NCBI GenBank assembly: GCA_023818865.1
Contig: JAMWDF010000004.1
Span: 1-31,847 of the forward strand
DNA length: 31,847 bases
Direction of reading: 5' to 3'
From: Candidatus Omnitrophota bacterium
GTDB taxonomy: Bacteria; Ratteibacteria; UBA8468; B48-G9; DSTR01
A program made the position numbers and the translations under genes. Numbering within the stretch: the first letter of the stretch is position 1; the number at the start of each line of letters is the position of its first letter. Positions 16,138-23,130 of this stretch are shown here, piece by piece. Below the pieces are notes generated by a model. That model did no database searches, was not told the origin of the DNA, and saw only the letters and a list, made by a program, of their open reading frames with translations.

Positions 16138-17418
16138 CTATTTGAGAAAAAGCTCCACCACCGGGATTGTCACATTGGGTTTTACCACTGGCAGTTCCAA
16201 AGTAATGTCTTCTGGTTTTTTCTGGTTCCGGTCAATCTTTACTTCAGAGGCATCGTGAAGCAACTGGGCATATTCCACCCGCTGGCCATATCCGTCCAGA
16301 TGGAGGTGCCGGAAAGGCCAAGCCAGGATATGCACGTAGAGACAGTTAGTTTTAGGATTGTAGGTCAACCGACAGTTAGCCGGGGCCGTGAACTCCGCTG
16401 GCGCCTGGGTGCAGCCGTAAATGGAGCGGCTATGCCGTCGCATCCAGTTCCCGATACCTTCCAGTCGAGAAACCGCCCGTTCATCAAACTCGCCCCGACC
16501 GGTTGGCCCAACATTTAGCAGAAAATTCCCACCTTTACTGACCGCCTCAATCAAGAGTCCAATTAACTGCTCTAAGCTTTTCCAGGAAGCCTCATCCCGG
16601 TGGTAACCCCAGGAACCGGAAAAGGTGTGACAAGCTTCCCAGACCACTGGTACTCCATCTACCCTTACCCATTCCCGGGGCATTGTCTGCTCTGGAGTTT
16701 TTATATCCCAGTCTTCTGGCCAGTCCAGCCGATCGTTAAGTAAAATTTTTGGCTGCAAGTTCCTGACCAGTTTGACCAGTTCTTCACTATTCCAGTCCTC
16801 CCTTCCTTTGCCCACCCAGGAAGTTGGCCGGCCAGCCTGTCTGGCCGGGTAGCTGAAATCGAACCAGAAGATATCAACCTGACCGAACCTGGTAAGAAGT
16901 TCTCTTACCTGGTTATGGAGATATTCAATATATCTTTGTTGGTTGCGTTTTTCGTTGAGCTTTTCCCGGTCAGGATGATTTCTCAGTACGTGGAGGTCAT
17001 CAATGACAAAATCCGGGTGGTGCCAGTCAATCAGGGAGTGATAAAAACCCACTCGCAATCCCTGTTTCCTGAAAGCTTCTACCATGGGTTTGAGCAGGTC
17101 CCGGCCGGCTAGAGTCCGGGGAGCTTTATAGTCTGTGTACTGGGAATCCCAGAGGCAGAAACCCTCATGGTGTTTAGTGGTGACTACAAAGTACTTCATC
17201 CCGGCATTGGCGGCTAGTCTTGCCCAGAGTTCCGGGTCATAAAGGTCCGGATTAAAATGGCGGAAATAGATATCATATTTTTCTTCCGGGATTTCTTCTC
17301 GCTGCTTCACCCATTCATGTCTGGCTGCTAAGGCATAAAGTCCCCAGTGGATGAAAAGCCCGAAACGGTCATGGATAAACCAGGAAACATCTCCCTTGGA
17401 ACGTCTAAGATTTTCCAT
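16138..17418 (-). CDS. GH29 alpha-L-fucosidase
   Basis: A 426-residue family GH29 retaining alpha-L-fucosidase that removes terminal fucose. The N-terminal half is the usual barrel: RFGLFIHWGLYAL (19-31), HEW, VVTTKHHEGFCLWDS (78-92), GRDLLKPMVEAFRKQGLRVG and YHSLIDWHHPDF (126-137). The nucleophile is predicted to be Asp187 in IFWFDFSYP. GLLIEAVSKGGNFLLNVGPTGRG is the family's conserved strand, after which a C-terminal beta domain begins. There is no signal peptide, so it should act on imported fucosylated oligosaccharide. The ATG has an AAGGGGG site and a good promoter upstream. The PAS and TauE-like genes follow closely. Confidence 0.93.
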   Translation of the reverse strand: MENLRRSKGDVSWFIHDRFGLFIHWGLYALAARHEWVKQREEIPEEKYDIYFRHFNPDLYDPELWARLAANAGMKYFVVTTKHHEGFCLWDSQYTDYKAPRTLAGRDLLKPMVEAFRKQGLRVGFYHSLIDWHHPDFVIDDLHVLRNHPDREKLNEKRNQQRYIEYLHNQVRELLTRFGQVDIFWFDFSYPARQAGRPTSWVGKGREDWNSEELVKLVRNLQPKILLNDRLDWPEDWDIKTPEQTMPREWVRVDGVPVVWEACHTFSGSWGYHRDEASWKSLEQLIGLLIEAVSKGGNFLLNVGPTGRGEFDERAVSRLEGIGNWMRRHSRSIYGCTQAPAEFTAPANCRLTYNPKTNCLYVHILAWPFRHLHLDGYGQRVEYAQLLHDASEVKIDRNQKKPEDITLELPVVKPNVTIPVVELFLK

Positions 17419-17454
17419 CGTTCCCCCTTGTTAGTCTTCTTAAAGAGCCAAGGA

Positions 17455-17483
17455 ATTATGGCACCAAAGTGAAAGAAAGTCAA
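17455..17483 (-). promoter_or_regulatory. Predicted promoter of the fucosidase group
   Basis: On the minus strand TTGACT (17478-17483) and CATAAT (17455-17460) are separated by 17 bases, near consensus. The start point would be near 17448, giving about 30 bases of leader with AAGGGGG before the ATG at 17418. It faces away from a second strong promoter only 19 bases distant. Confidence 0.62.
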
Positions 17484-17502
17484 TCGTTTTTCCTTCAGCC
17501 CA

Positions 17503-17531
17503 TTGACAATCAGAGAAGTTTTCGCCATAAT
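17503..17531 (+). promoter_or_regulatory. Predicted promoter of the alpha/beta hydrolase gene, leader 0-3 bases
   Basis: TTGACA (17503-17508) and CATAAT (17526-17531) are separated by 17 bases, one mismatch from consensus overall. The -10 ends 9 bases before the ATG at 17541, so the message would begin on or just before the start codon with no room for a ribosome site. Confidence 0.68.
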
Positions 17532-17540
17532 CTTGCTGGT

Positions 17541-18329
17541 ATGAATAGGAATATGCGCCAAACAGGCATGAAAGAAATTCTGGTTACCTCTTCCCGAGAT
17601 GGTTCTAAAGAACCGTGCCTTTTTTGGCCAGCCCCTGGAGGGAAACCAGCTCCACTGCTTGTCGGGCTGCACACCTGGAGTACTGACCGTTTTAACCAGA
17701 TAACCACTTTTTATCCCCTGGCCAAAAGGAATAGCTGGCATCTTCTTCTTCCGGAATTTCGCGGTCCTAACCTGGTCAGTAATCCGCGGGCTTTTCAGGC
17801 TTGTGGCAGTCTTCTTGCTAGGCAAGACGTAGTGGATGCAATAGAAAAGGTATGCGGCCTGGTGCCAGTAGAAAGAGGAAAAATCTTTCTTCTGGGTGGA
17901 AGTGGCGGAGGCCATATGGCTCTTTTACTGGCCGGTTTCCGTCCTGAGCTTTGGGGCTCAGTAGCCGCTTTCTGCGGGATTACCGACCTGGTTGCTTGGC
18001 ACAAAGAAAATACTCATTATTCGCAACATATTGAAGCTTGCTGTGGTGGCCCACCGAAGGGGAAAACACTTAGAGAGTACCGGCAACGTTCCCCTCTTCA
18101 CCTGGCGAAAGAGATAGCCAGATGCCGCCAGGTTTATATTTACCACGGAAAGTTTGACCGTTCGGTGCCTTTCACTCATAGTCTTCTTCTTTACACCAGA
18201 ATCTGCCAGGCCAACCCGCAAGCAGAAGTTTTCCTGGAGATTTTTTCTGGAGGGCACGAACTCCTTATAGACAAAGCAGAGAAGCAGTTTCTTCAAACCA
18301 CTGAGAAGAAAATAGCAGCCACTGGATAA
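17541..18329 (+). CDS. Alpha/beta-hydrolase (prolyl-oligopeptidase/acyl-esterase type)
   Basis: A 262-residue serine hydrolase of the alpha/beta fold. The nucleophile elbow is GGSGGG with Ser121 (LLGGSGGGHMALLLAG); Asp206 in YHGKFDRSVPF and His239 in FSGGHELL complete a triad in the correct order. Preceding PLLVGLHTW would form the oxyanion hole. It resembles the S9-type and acetyl-xylan-esterase-type catalytic domains without the beta-propeller. No signal peptide is present. The ATG at 17541 is chosen because the promoter's -10 lies 9 bases before it, so more upstream starts would not be transcribed. Two further in-frame ATGs lie within 10 codons. With the fucosidase across the divergent promoters, deacylation of a sugar is a reasonable role. 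Confidence 0.85.
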   Translation: MNRNMRQTGMKEILVTSSRDGSKEPCLFWPAPGGKPAPLLVGLHTWSTDRFNQITTFYPLAKRNSWHLLLPEFRGPNLVSNPRAFQACGSLLARQDVVDAIEKVCGLVPVERGKIFLLGGSGGGHMALLLAGFRPELWGSVAAFCGITDLVAWHKENTHYSQHIEACCGGPPKGKTLREYRQRSPLHLAKEIARCRQVYIYHGKFDRSVPFTHSLLLYTRICQANPQAEVFLEIFSGGHELLIDKAEKQFLQTTEKKIAATG

Positions 18330-18399
18330 TCTGGAAATATTTCTTGATTTACGTAAAAATGTATTTATTGTTAATGTCTGTCAAACCCCGGAGGCAAAC

Positions 18400-19635
18400 T
18401 TGATTAGTCAAAAAGATAAGAAGATTATTAGAGACCTGGCTAAGCAGGTAAAGGAAATTGCTTCTTTACCAATTCAAGAAGAAAAGAGAAGACTCTGGAG
18501 AAAACTCAACCGGTTAGAAGCGGAAAGGCCAATGGTTTTGATTGCCCAGGTCTGCTGGAACGAAATGAATGTTAATGAAGAACTTAATGTTCTTTGTGAG
18601 TCCCCTGAGTGCCAGCATTACGAAATCCGGCTGCGGCGTCTCCTTTATCAATGGCGGCACTTTCCGGTGGATATGGTGATGGAACCGTTCATTCCTGTAT
18701 TTAAAGCCGTTAGCAGTACTGGTTTTGGTATTGAAGTTAAGGAAGAAATTTTGGTGACTGATCCGACCAGTTCGGTGGTCAGTCATAAGTTTATCAACCA
18801 GTTTGAGACTGAATCTGACCTGGAAAAGATTAAGGAACCACTGGTTAGTTATGATGAAGGTGAAACTCAACGTCAGCTGGAAGTCGCCGAGGAACTTTTT
18901 GGGGGATTATTAGAAGTTCGCTCCAGGGGAGTGGAACCTTATCTTTCTCTCTGGGACCCACTGGCTACCTGGATGGGAGTAGAAAATGCTTTGCTGGCTT
19001 TAGTGGAGCGGCCAGATTATATTCACCAGATACTTGACCGGATGCCCTCTGGTTACTTAAGCCTGCTGGACCAACTAGAGAAAAACGGTCTTCTTTGTCC
19101 TCCCCAGAGCCTCATTCACTGCACTGGTGCCTGGACTGATGAATTACCCGCTTTTGGTTACAATCCAGAAAAACCGCGGACAAAAGACATCTGGATGTTT
19201 GGACTGGCTCAGATGCTCGGAACTGTTTCTCCAAAAATGTTCAAAGAATTTGAAGTGGACTATACCGCCAGGATAGCCAATCGTTTTGGCCTGGTTTATT
19301 ACGGTTGCTGCGAACCGCTCCATGACAAGATTGCCGAAGTCCGCTTAATTCCTCACGTCAGAAAGATTTCTATGAGTCCCTGGGTGGACCAGGAGAAGGC
19401 GGCAGAACAGATTGGTCGGGATTTTGTTTTTTCTCGGAAGCCTAATCCGGCTTTTCTCGCTGGTTCCGTGTTTGATGAAGAATTAGTCAGAAAAGACCTC
19501 TTTCAAACAAAGAAAATCTGCCAGAACTACGGCTGTAGCCTGGAATTTATTCTTAAAGACATCAGCACCGTTAGATATCAACCGGAAAGACTTTTTCAGT
19601 GGGCAAAGGTAGCGATGGAAGTAGCCCAGGAATAA
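18400..19635 (+). CDS. URO-D superfamily protein 2 (YGCCEP type)
   Basis: A 411-residue protein with the C-terminal layout of the uroporphyrinogen decarboxylase superfamily but a longer helical N-terminus (KKIIRDLAKQVKEIASLPIQ, then EEKRRLWRKLNRLEAERPMV). Where relatives have HSCG it reads VYYGCCEPLHDK, with Cys303, Cys304 and Glu305. Other residues that could bind metal or substrate are His240 and Cys241 in SLIHCTG. The tail FILKDISTVRYQPERLFQW is shared by an uncharacterised URO-D-like group often seen in sugar-degrading uncultured bacteria. The start is a TTG with a strong GGAGG site 5 bases upstream; no ATG lies nearby in frame. It follows the hydrolase by 70 bases and ends at a strong hairpin. 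Confidence 0.8.
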   Translation: MISQKDKKIIRDLAKQVKEIASLPIQEEKRRLWRKLNRLEAERPMVLIAQVCWNEMNVNEELNVLCESPECQHYEIRLRRLLYQWRHFPVDMVMEPFIPVFKAVSSTGFGIEVKEEILVTDPTSSVVSHKFINQFETESDLEKIKEPLVSYDEGETQRQLEVAEELFGGLLEVRSRGVEPYLSLWDPLATWMGVENALLALVERPDYIHQILDRMPSGYLSLLDQLEKNGLLCPPQSLIHCTGAWTDELPAFGYNPEKPRTKDIWMFGLAQMLGTVSPKMFKEFEVDYTARIANRFGLVYYGCCEPLHDKIAEVRLIPHVRKISMSPWVDQEKAAEQIGRDFVFSRKPNPAFLAGSVFDEELVRKDLFQTKKICQNYGCSLEFILKDISTVRYQPERLFQWAKVAMEVAQE

Positions 19636-19636
19636 T

Positions 19637-19670
19637 AAAGAGAATGGCCAAATGTTTGGCCATTCTCTTT
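19637..19670. terminator. Strong bidirectional hairpin terminator
   Basis: A 16-base perfect inverted repeat (left arm 19637-19652, right arm 19655-19670, centre TG) begins one base after the URO-D 2 stop codon. The right arm ends CTCTTT and continues TCC; read on the minus strand the tail is CTTTATT. It sits between convergent genes and can serve both. Confidence 0.88.
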
Positions 19671-19689
19671 CCTTCCAACCACTCACTTT

Positions 19690-20022
19690 TTACTGCTTCT
19701 CTCCTGGTTTCTCCGGCTTAGGCATTGGCTTGGCTGGGGGTTGTGGCCTCAGTTCGGCTTCTTTCTTTTTCAACTCCTGATACTCCTGGTTGCCAGAAAG
19801 AAGCGTCTCCAGCCGGGCTTTCCGTTTCATCTCCAGTTCTTTCATCTGCTGGGCAATCTGTTTCAGCTCAGTATCTTCCCCCATCACTTTCTTCTCAATC
19901 TCTATCATCTTCATCTTAACTTCTCTGTACTCCTGCCACTTGGCTGGGTCCGGTTTTTCTTGGCAGAAAGCCCAGCCAGCCAGCAGGGCTACAGTCAGCC
20001 CTACCAGTATCCACTTTCTCAT
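19690..20022 (-). CDS. Small exported coiled-coil protein
   Basis: A 110-residue protein with a clear signal peptide (MRKWILVGLTVALLAGWAFC, cleavage likely near residue 20). The mature part is almost entirely charged helix rich in Lys, Glu, Met and Gln (KMKMIEIEKKVMGEDTELKQ, then KELEMKRKARLETLLSG). The tail is proline- and lysine-rich (RPQPPAKPMPKPEKPGEKQ). Cys20 is in a poor lipobox because Phe precedes it, so lipid attachment is doubtful. It superficially resembles periplasmic chaperone-like proteins of the Spy/CpxP type but lacks an LTxxQ motif. An AAAGGAGGTGAG ribosome site supports the ATG. The function is unknown. Confidence 0.75.
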   Translation of the reverse strand: MRKWILVGLTVALLAGWAFCQEKPDPAKWQEYREVKMKMIEIEKKVMGEDTELKQIAQQMKELEMKRKARLETLLSGNQEYQELKKKEAELRPQPPAKPMPKPEKPGEKQ

Positions 20023-20118
20023 AGTCTCACCTCCTTTGGAAGGTATAGTACCTCAAAAATTGGTTATAGTGAATAGACGCTCTTGGCAGAAAGTAGTTTA
20101 GGCTTTTCTGCAAAGTGG

Positions 20119-20124
20119 TATACT
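20119..20124 (+). promoter_or_regulatory. Extended -10 element before the inverted-repeat region
   Basis: TGG precedes TATACT (20119-20124), the same nine-base extended -10 as at 883-891. No good -35 is visible. The start point would be near 20131, putting most of the 20134-20211 stem into the transcript. Confidence 0.4.
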
Positions 20125-20224
20125 TATAAGCCAATGCCAACCGTTAGGTACTGTGAACCCAGGGGTAGTAGGAGAGACTTATTGATAGCGAGGACTACCT
20201 ATCGTTGGCATCTTGTTGCTTATA
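20125..20224. repeat. About 100-base imperfect inverted repeat, possible structured leader
   Basis: Three nested pairs of arms are visible. TATAAGC (20125-20131) pairs with GCTTATA (20218-20224). ATGCCAAC (20134-20141) pairs with GTTGGCAT (20204-20211). TAGGTA (20145-20150) pairs with TACCTA (20196-20201). An alternative internal stem GGTAGT (20164-20169) / ACTACC (20194-20199) shares bases with the third pair. The central 45 bases are purine-rich. The element ends 6 bases before the HAD start codon. I recognise no riboswitch or known RNA family here. Confidence 0.6.
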
Positions 20225-20230
20225 GATGCT

Positions 20231-21046
20231 ATGGTTAGAGCTATTCTTTTTGATCTGGATGATACTCTGATAGTGGAAGAAAAAGCTACTGAAGAAGCCC
20301 TTTTTTGCGCTGCTACTTTGGTTTATCAGTCCTACAAGGTTTCCCCTCATTTATTTATCCAGACTATCAAGCAGATAAGTGAAAGTTTGTGGTTAAATTC
20401 GCCCCAAGTTGCCTGGTGTCAGGCCATCGGTGTTTCTGCCAGAGAAGCATTGTGGGCTGATTTAAAGGAAGAGATACCAGAAGAAAAGAAACTGAGAGAC
20501 TGGATACTCTTGTACCGGCAAATGTCCTGGAAGGAGTCTCTATCCGCTTTTCGCGTAAAAGATGCCTGCCTGGCTGAAGAAATGTCTGCCTGCTACATCA
20601 AGGAATGCCAGCGGCGGCACCAGGTTTTCCCGGAAACATTCTCAGTCTTAAAATCTCTCCAAGGTTTCAGACTAGGACTTCTGACTAATGGATTTGCTGG
20701 TCATCAGCGGAGCAAACTGGTACGAGCCGGGCTGGCAAATTTTTTCCCGTTGGTCATTGTCTCGGCTGAATTTGGCCAGGGCAAACCTCACCCGGGCATT
20801 TTTCTTAAAGCCCTTTCTTCCCTGGGAGTTGCCGCCGGCGAAACCTGGATGGTGGGCAACTGTTTGATTAACGATATCTCCGGTGCTCAGAGTGTGGGGA
20901 TTAAGACCATCTGGGTGAACCGTTCCGGTCAGAGTCTACCGACCAAGATTTTCCCTGACGTTATTGTTTCCAATCTCCAGCAGATAGGTGAAGTTTTTTC
21001 CGCGGGGAAAAAAATCAATCCTTCTTCAAAAACTCTTGGAATCTAG
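20231..21046 (+). CDS. HAD-superfamily hydrolase (phosphatase type)
   Basis: A 271-residue haloacid dehalogenase-superfamily hydrolase with a cap after motif I, as in sugar-phosphate and N-acylneuraminate phosphatases. Motif I is ILFDLDDTL (Asp8 nucleophile, Asp10 acid/base), motif II is LLTNG, and motif III is FGQGKPHPGIF. Motif IV reads WMVGNCLINDISGA: the usual first Asp of GDS is Asn, leaving the later Asp to bind magnesium. The ATG at 20231 is chosen because MVRAILFDLDDTL is the normal family N-terminus; a TTG six codons upstream is possible. No Shine-Dalgarno sequence is visible. The inverted repeat lies immediately upstream. The 3' end overlaps the convergent SGNH gene by 32 bases. Confidence 0.88.
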   Translation: MVRAILFDLDDTLIVEEKATEEALFCAATLVYQSYKVSPHLFIQTIKQISESLWLNSPQVAWCQAIGVSAREALWADLKEEIPEEKKLRDWILLYRQMSWKESLSAFRVKDACLAEEMSACYIKECQRRHQVFPETFSVLKSLQGFRLGLLTNGFAGHQRSKLVRAGLANFFPLVIVSAEFGQGKPHPGIFLKALSSLGVAAGETWMVGNCLINDISGAQSVGIKTIWVNRSGQSLPTKIFPDVIVSNLQQIGEVFSAGKKINPSSKTLGI

Positions 21047-22040
21047 CAGTGAGATTTTTAGCAATTTCAACCATTCCGTAATCACCAGGATGAATCAAGT
21101 CAGCAGTTAGATTGCTAATATTAGTTAGTAACTCCGGGCCTTCTACTAGATGGACATTGGGTAATTGGCACTGAGCCACGACTTCCCGGAGTGCTTGCCG
21201 ATATTCTTCTGGTTCAGCCTTATATTCTAAGCCTTCTGGTTTGATTCCGAAATCCAGGAAAAAAGGATAGAGGGTGAGACAAAGAACTACTCTTTCCTTT
21301 TTGCTGGAAGCTACCCGATTAACTAGATAAGAAACCCGCCGGGAAAATTCTTTCAAGTCAAAGCCAATCATGTTCACCGAGAGTTCCAGAGAAGCGAAAT
21401 TCCAGTCTGAGCGGTTAGCCAAGTAATCAGCCAGTTCTGGTTCACAGTGGGCGGCTCCGCCCACCCCCAAATTAATTAGGTCTGCGCCAAGGAGTCTGGC
21501 TGTTTGTCCCACATAGGTAAGATGAGGTCCTTCGGCATCAAAGCCATGAGTGATGGAAGTGCCGTAAGCCAGATAACGCCAGGCAGGCAAATCGTTCTTT
21601 TCTGGTGGTCGGATATTTTTTCCTTGTGCCGAAAAGAACCAGACCGGGTCTCGCTGTGGTCCACCCAGGATGAGTCGGACTACGCCAGGAGAAAATCCCA
21701 TCTTTTCCCGAAATTCTGGAGGTAGTTTATCTAGGAAAGCCGGTCGGGTAATTTCTATTGTCTGGGGTTGTTGACCGATGACAAACCGCTGCCGGCTATC
21801 AAAGTCCCCAAAAAAGACCGTTAGCCTGGTCTGCCCCTCAGAGGCAAGAGTCACCTGGCAGGACAGTCCATCAAAGAGGAATCTGATTTCTGCATTGTCT
21901 GGCTGTAACATCCGCAGTTGGGCCCCAGGATTAAGTTTCTCCCGTAACTCTTCCGGGACCCGTTGAAGTCTCACCCCTTGACTGCTTTCCCCTTTTCTCA
22001 CTTCTTCCACATTGTGCAGTTCTACCGACTGATAAATCAT
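21015..22040 (-). CDS. SGNH-hydrolase carbohydrate esterase-like protein
   Basis: A 341-residue two-domain protein: an N-terminal beta-sandwich (about 1-145) and a C-terminal SGNH/GDSL esterase domain. The catalytic blocks are all present: YGTSITHG with Ser162, LGVGGA supplying the oxyanion Gly, SVNMIG with Asn223, and DLIHPGDYG with Asp314 and His317. The two-domain layout resembles carbohydrate esterases that remove acyl groups from sugars. There is no signal peptide, so it is probably cytoplasmic. A good AAAGGAG site precedes the ATG. It is the last gene of the five-gene operon, starting 18 bases after the URO-D 3 stop. Deacylation of an imported sugar is inferred. Confidence 0.88.
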   Translation of the reverse strand: MIYQSVELHNVEEVRKGESSQGVRLQRVPEELREKLNPGAQLRMLQPDNAEIRFLFDGLSCQVTLASEGQTRLTVFFGDFDSRQRFVIGQQPQTIEITRPAFLDKLPPEFREKMGFSPGVVRLILGGPQRDPVWFFSAQGKNIRPPEKNDLPAWRYLAYGTSITHGFDAEGPHLTYVGQTARLLGADLINLGVGGAAHCEPELADYLANRSDWNFASLELSVNMIGFDLKEFSRRVSYLVNRVASSKKERVVLCLTLYPFFLDFGIKPEGLEYKAEPEEYRQALREVVAQCQLPNVHLVEGPELLTNISNLTADLIHPGDYGMVEIAKNLTARFQEFLKKD

Positions 22041-22058
22041 GGATTCTCCTTTCTTTTC

Positions 22059-23129
22059 TCAAAAGCGCAAAGAGCGCATCCGGTCAAGAAAATAGCGGTA
22101 ATTGCTTAGAGAGGTACCTGGAGTAATCAAATGGTCAGGCATAAGAATAAAGCCGCCTTCCTTCATCAGAGGCAAACGCCTGGCTATCTCTGCGTCAATC
22201 TCCTCTGGGCCCTTTTCCAGGGCGAGCTTGTTAAACCCACCGATAATACGCAATTCCCGGCCAAACTGCTGCCTGATCTGATAGGGGTCTGCCTGCCAGG
22301 TTCCAATTTCTATAGGAAACTGAACATTCACGCCAGCTCTCAGCCATTCTCCGATTAACGGTCGGACATCCCCGTCGCTATCTATCCCTAGCAATCTCAC
22401 TCCATAACTCTCCAGTTTTTCTCGGATGCGGAGATAACCTGGAGCCACATACTTGCGGAAAATCACTGGACTGACCAGAGGCCCGGCTTTCCCGCAGATA
22501 TCTTCCCAGCCAAAACCCATGTCCGGTGGCTGGGGCATTCTTGGCAGCACCTGGTCAATGGCCCAGCAGGTCAAGTCAGCCAGGGTCATCACCATATCGG
22601 CAAAGACCCTTGGTGAGTCATACATCAGATAAGACATGTTGACCACACCCATCCAGTTTCTGATCCAGCCCATCAAGGAAGCAGTAGAAAAAACTACAGG
22701 TAAATCACTAACTCTTGCGGCTGTTATCTTCTTGTCCAGGTCAGAGGGAATCCTTCCCTTATCCGGCTGGAGCCTCTTTTTAAACGCTGGCCAGTCACTC
22801 GCACTCTTAAGGGTAAAATCAATGTAGTGAGGAATGCAACTCTTGTTCTTCCATTCCTGCTGGACTACTCCGTCGCTACCCCTGACGATTCGGTAATCTT
22901 TGGTTTCTTCCAGCACCTTGGGTTCAAAAGGTGGGAAAAGATTGAGGTTTACTCCTAACCCAGCCCAGTGAGGGCTTGTCTTTAAAAAGGTGTGAATATC
23001 CACGTCCTCCGGCCAGCCTTCCTGGTGCCAGCGGGCGGTGGTTTCTGGCCATTGAGTCCAGTGGATTACCGGCATCCGGTCATGTCCTTGGTAAAACATA
23101 ATATCCAGCCACAATTTTCTTGGGTTCAT
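22059..23129 (-). CDS. URO-D superfamily protein 3 (DSDGD type)
   Basis: A 356-residue URO-D-superfamily protein. At the position of the HSCG zinc motif it reads GIDSDGDVRPL, so Asp250, Asp252 and Asp254 replace the His and Cys ligands. The C-terminal segment GGFILMPDHLITPGTSLSNY takes the place of the region carrying the third Cys in methyltransferases. This points to an uncharacterised subgroup that either binds a different metal or none. The ATG follows the glycosidase stop by one base, and AAAGGAG lies inside that gene's end, so translation is coupled. Its placement between a secreted glycosidase and an esterase suggests a substrate from carbohydrate breakdown rather than heme or corrinoid metabolism. 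Confidence 0.83.
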   Translation of the reverse strand: MNPRKLWLDIMFYQGHDRMPVIHWTQWPETTARWHQEGWPEDVDIHTFLKTSPHWAGLGVNLNLFPPFEPKVLEETKDYRIVRGSDGVVQQEWKNKSCIPHYIDFTLKSASDWPAFKKRLQPDKGRIPSDLDKKITAARVSDLPVVFSTASLMGWIRNWMGVVNMSYLMYDSPRVFADMVMTLADLTCWAIDQVLPRMPQPPDMGFGWEDICGKAGPLVSPVIFRKYVAPGYLRIREKLESYGVRLLGIDSDGDVRPLIGEWLRAGVNVQFPIEIGTWQADPYQIRQQFGRELRIIGGFNKLALEKGPEEIDAEIARRLPLMKEGGFILMPDHLITPGTSLSNYRYFLDRMRSLRF

Positions 23130-23130
23130 A

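Noticed and set aside
14392..17418. Sulfated-fucan utilisation system, from the fucosidase next to a TauE-like exporter
   Set aside because: No sulfatase or sulfatase-maturing enzyme is present in the window, and TauE/SafE proteins carry many substrates.
17469..17540. Upstream start for the alpha/beta hydrolase
   Set aside because: It would lie before and inside the near-consensus promoter; family-like sequence begins only after 17541.
20131..20212. Signal recognition particle RNA or a known riboswitch in the hairpin region
   Set aside because: The conserved GGAAG loop and symmetric internal loop of the particle RNA are absent, and no core motif of purine, TPP, SAM, glycine, cobalamin, fluoride or THF riboswitches could be found.
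20125..20224. Integron attC site, because AAC...GTT arms and a GTTAGGT core-like word are present
   Set aside because: The outer arms do not match the RYYYAAC / GTTRRRY pair in register, there is only one copy, and no integrase or cassette series is visible.
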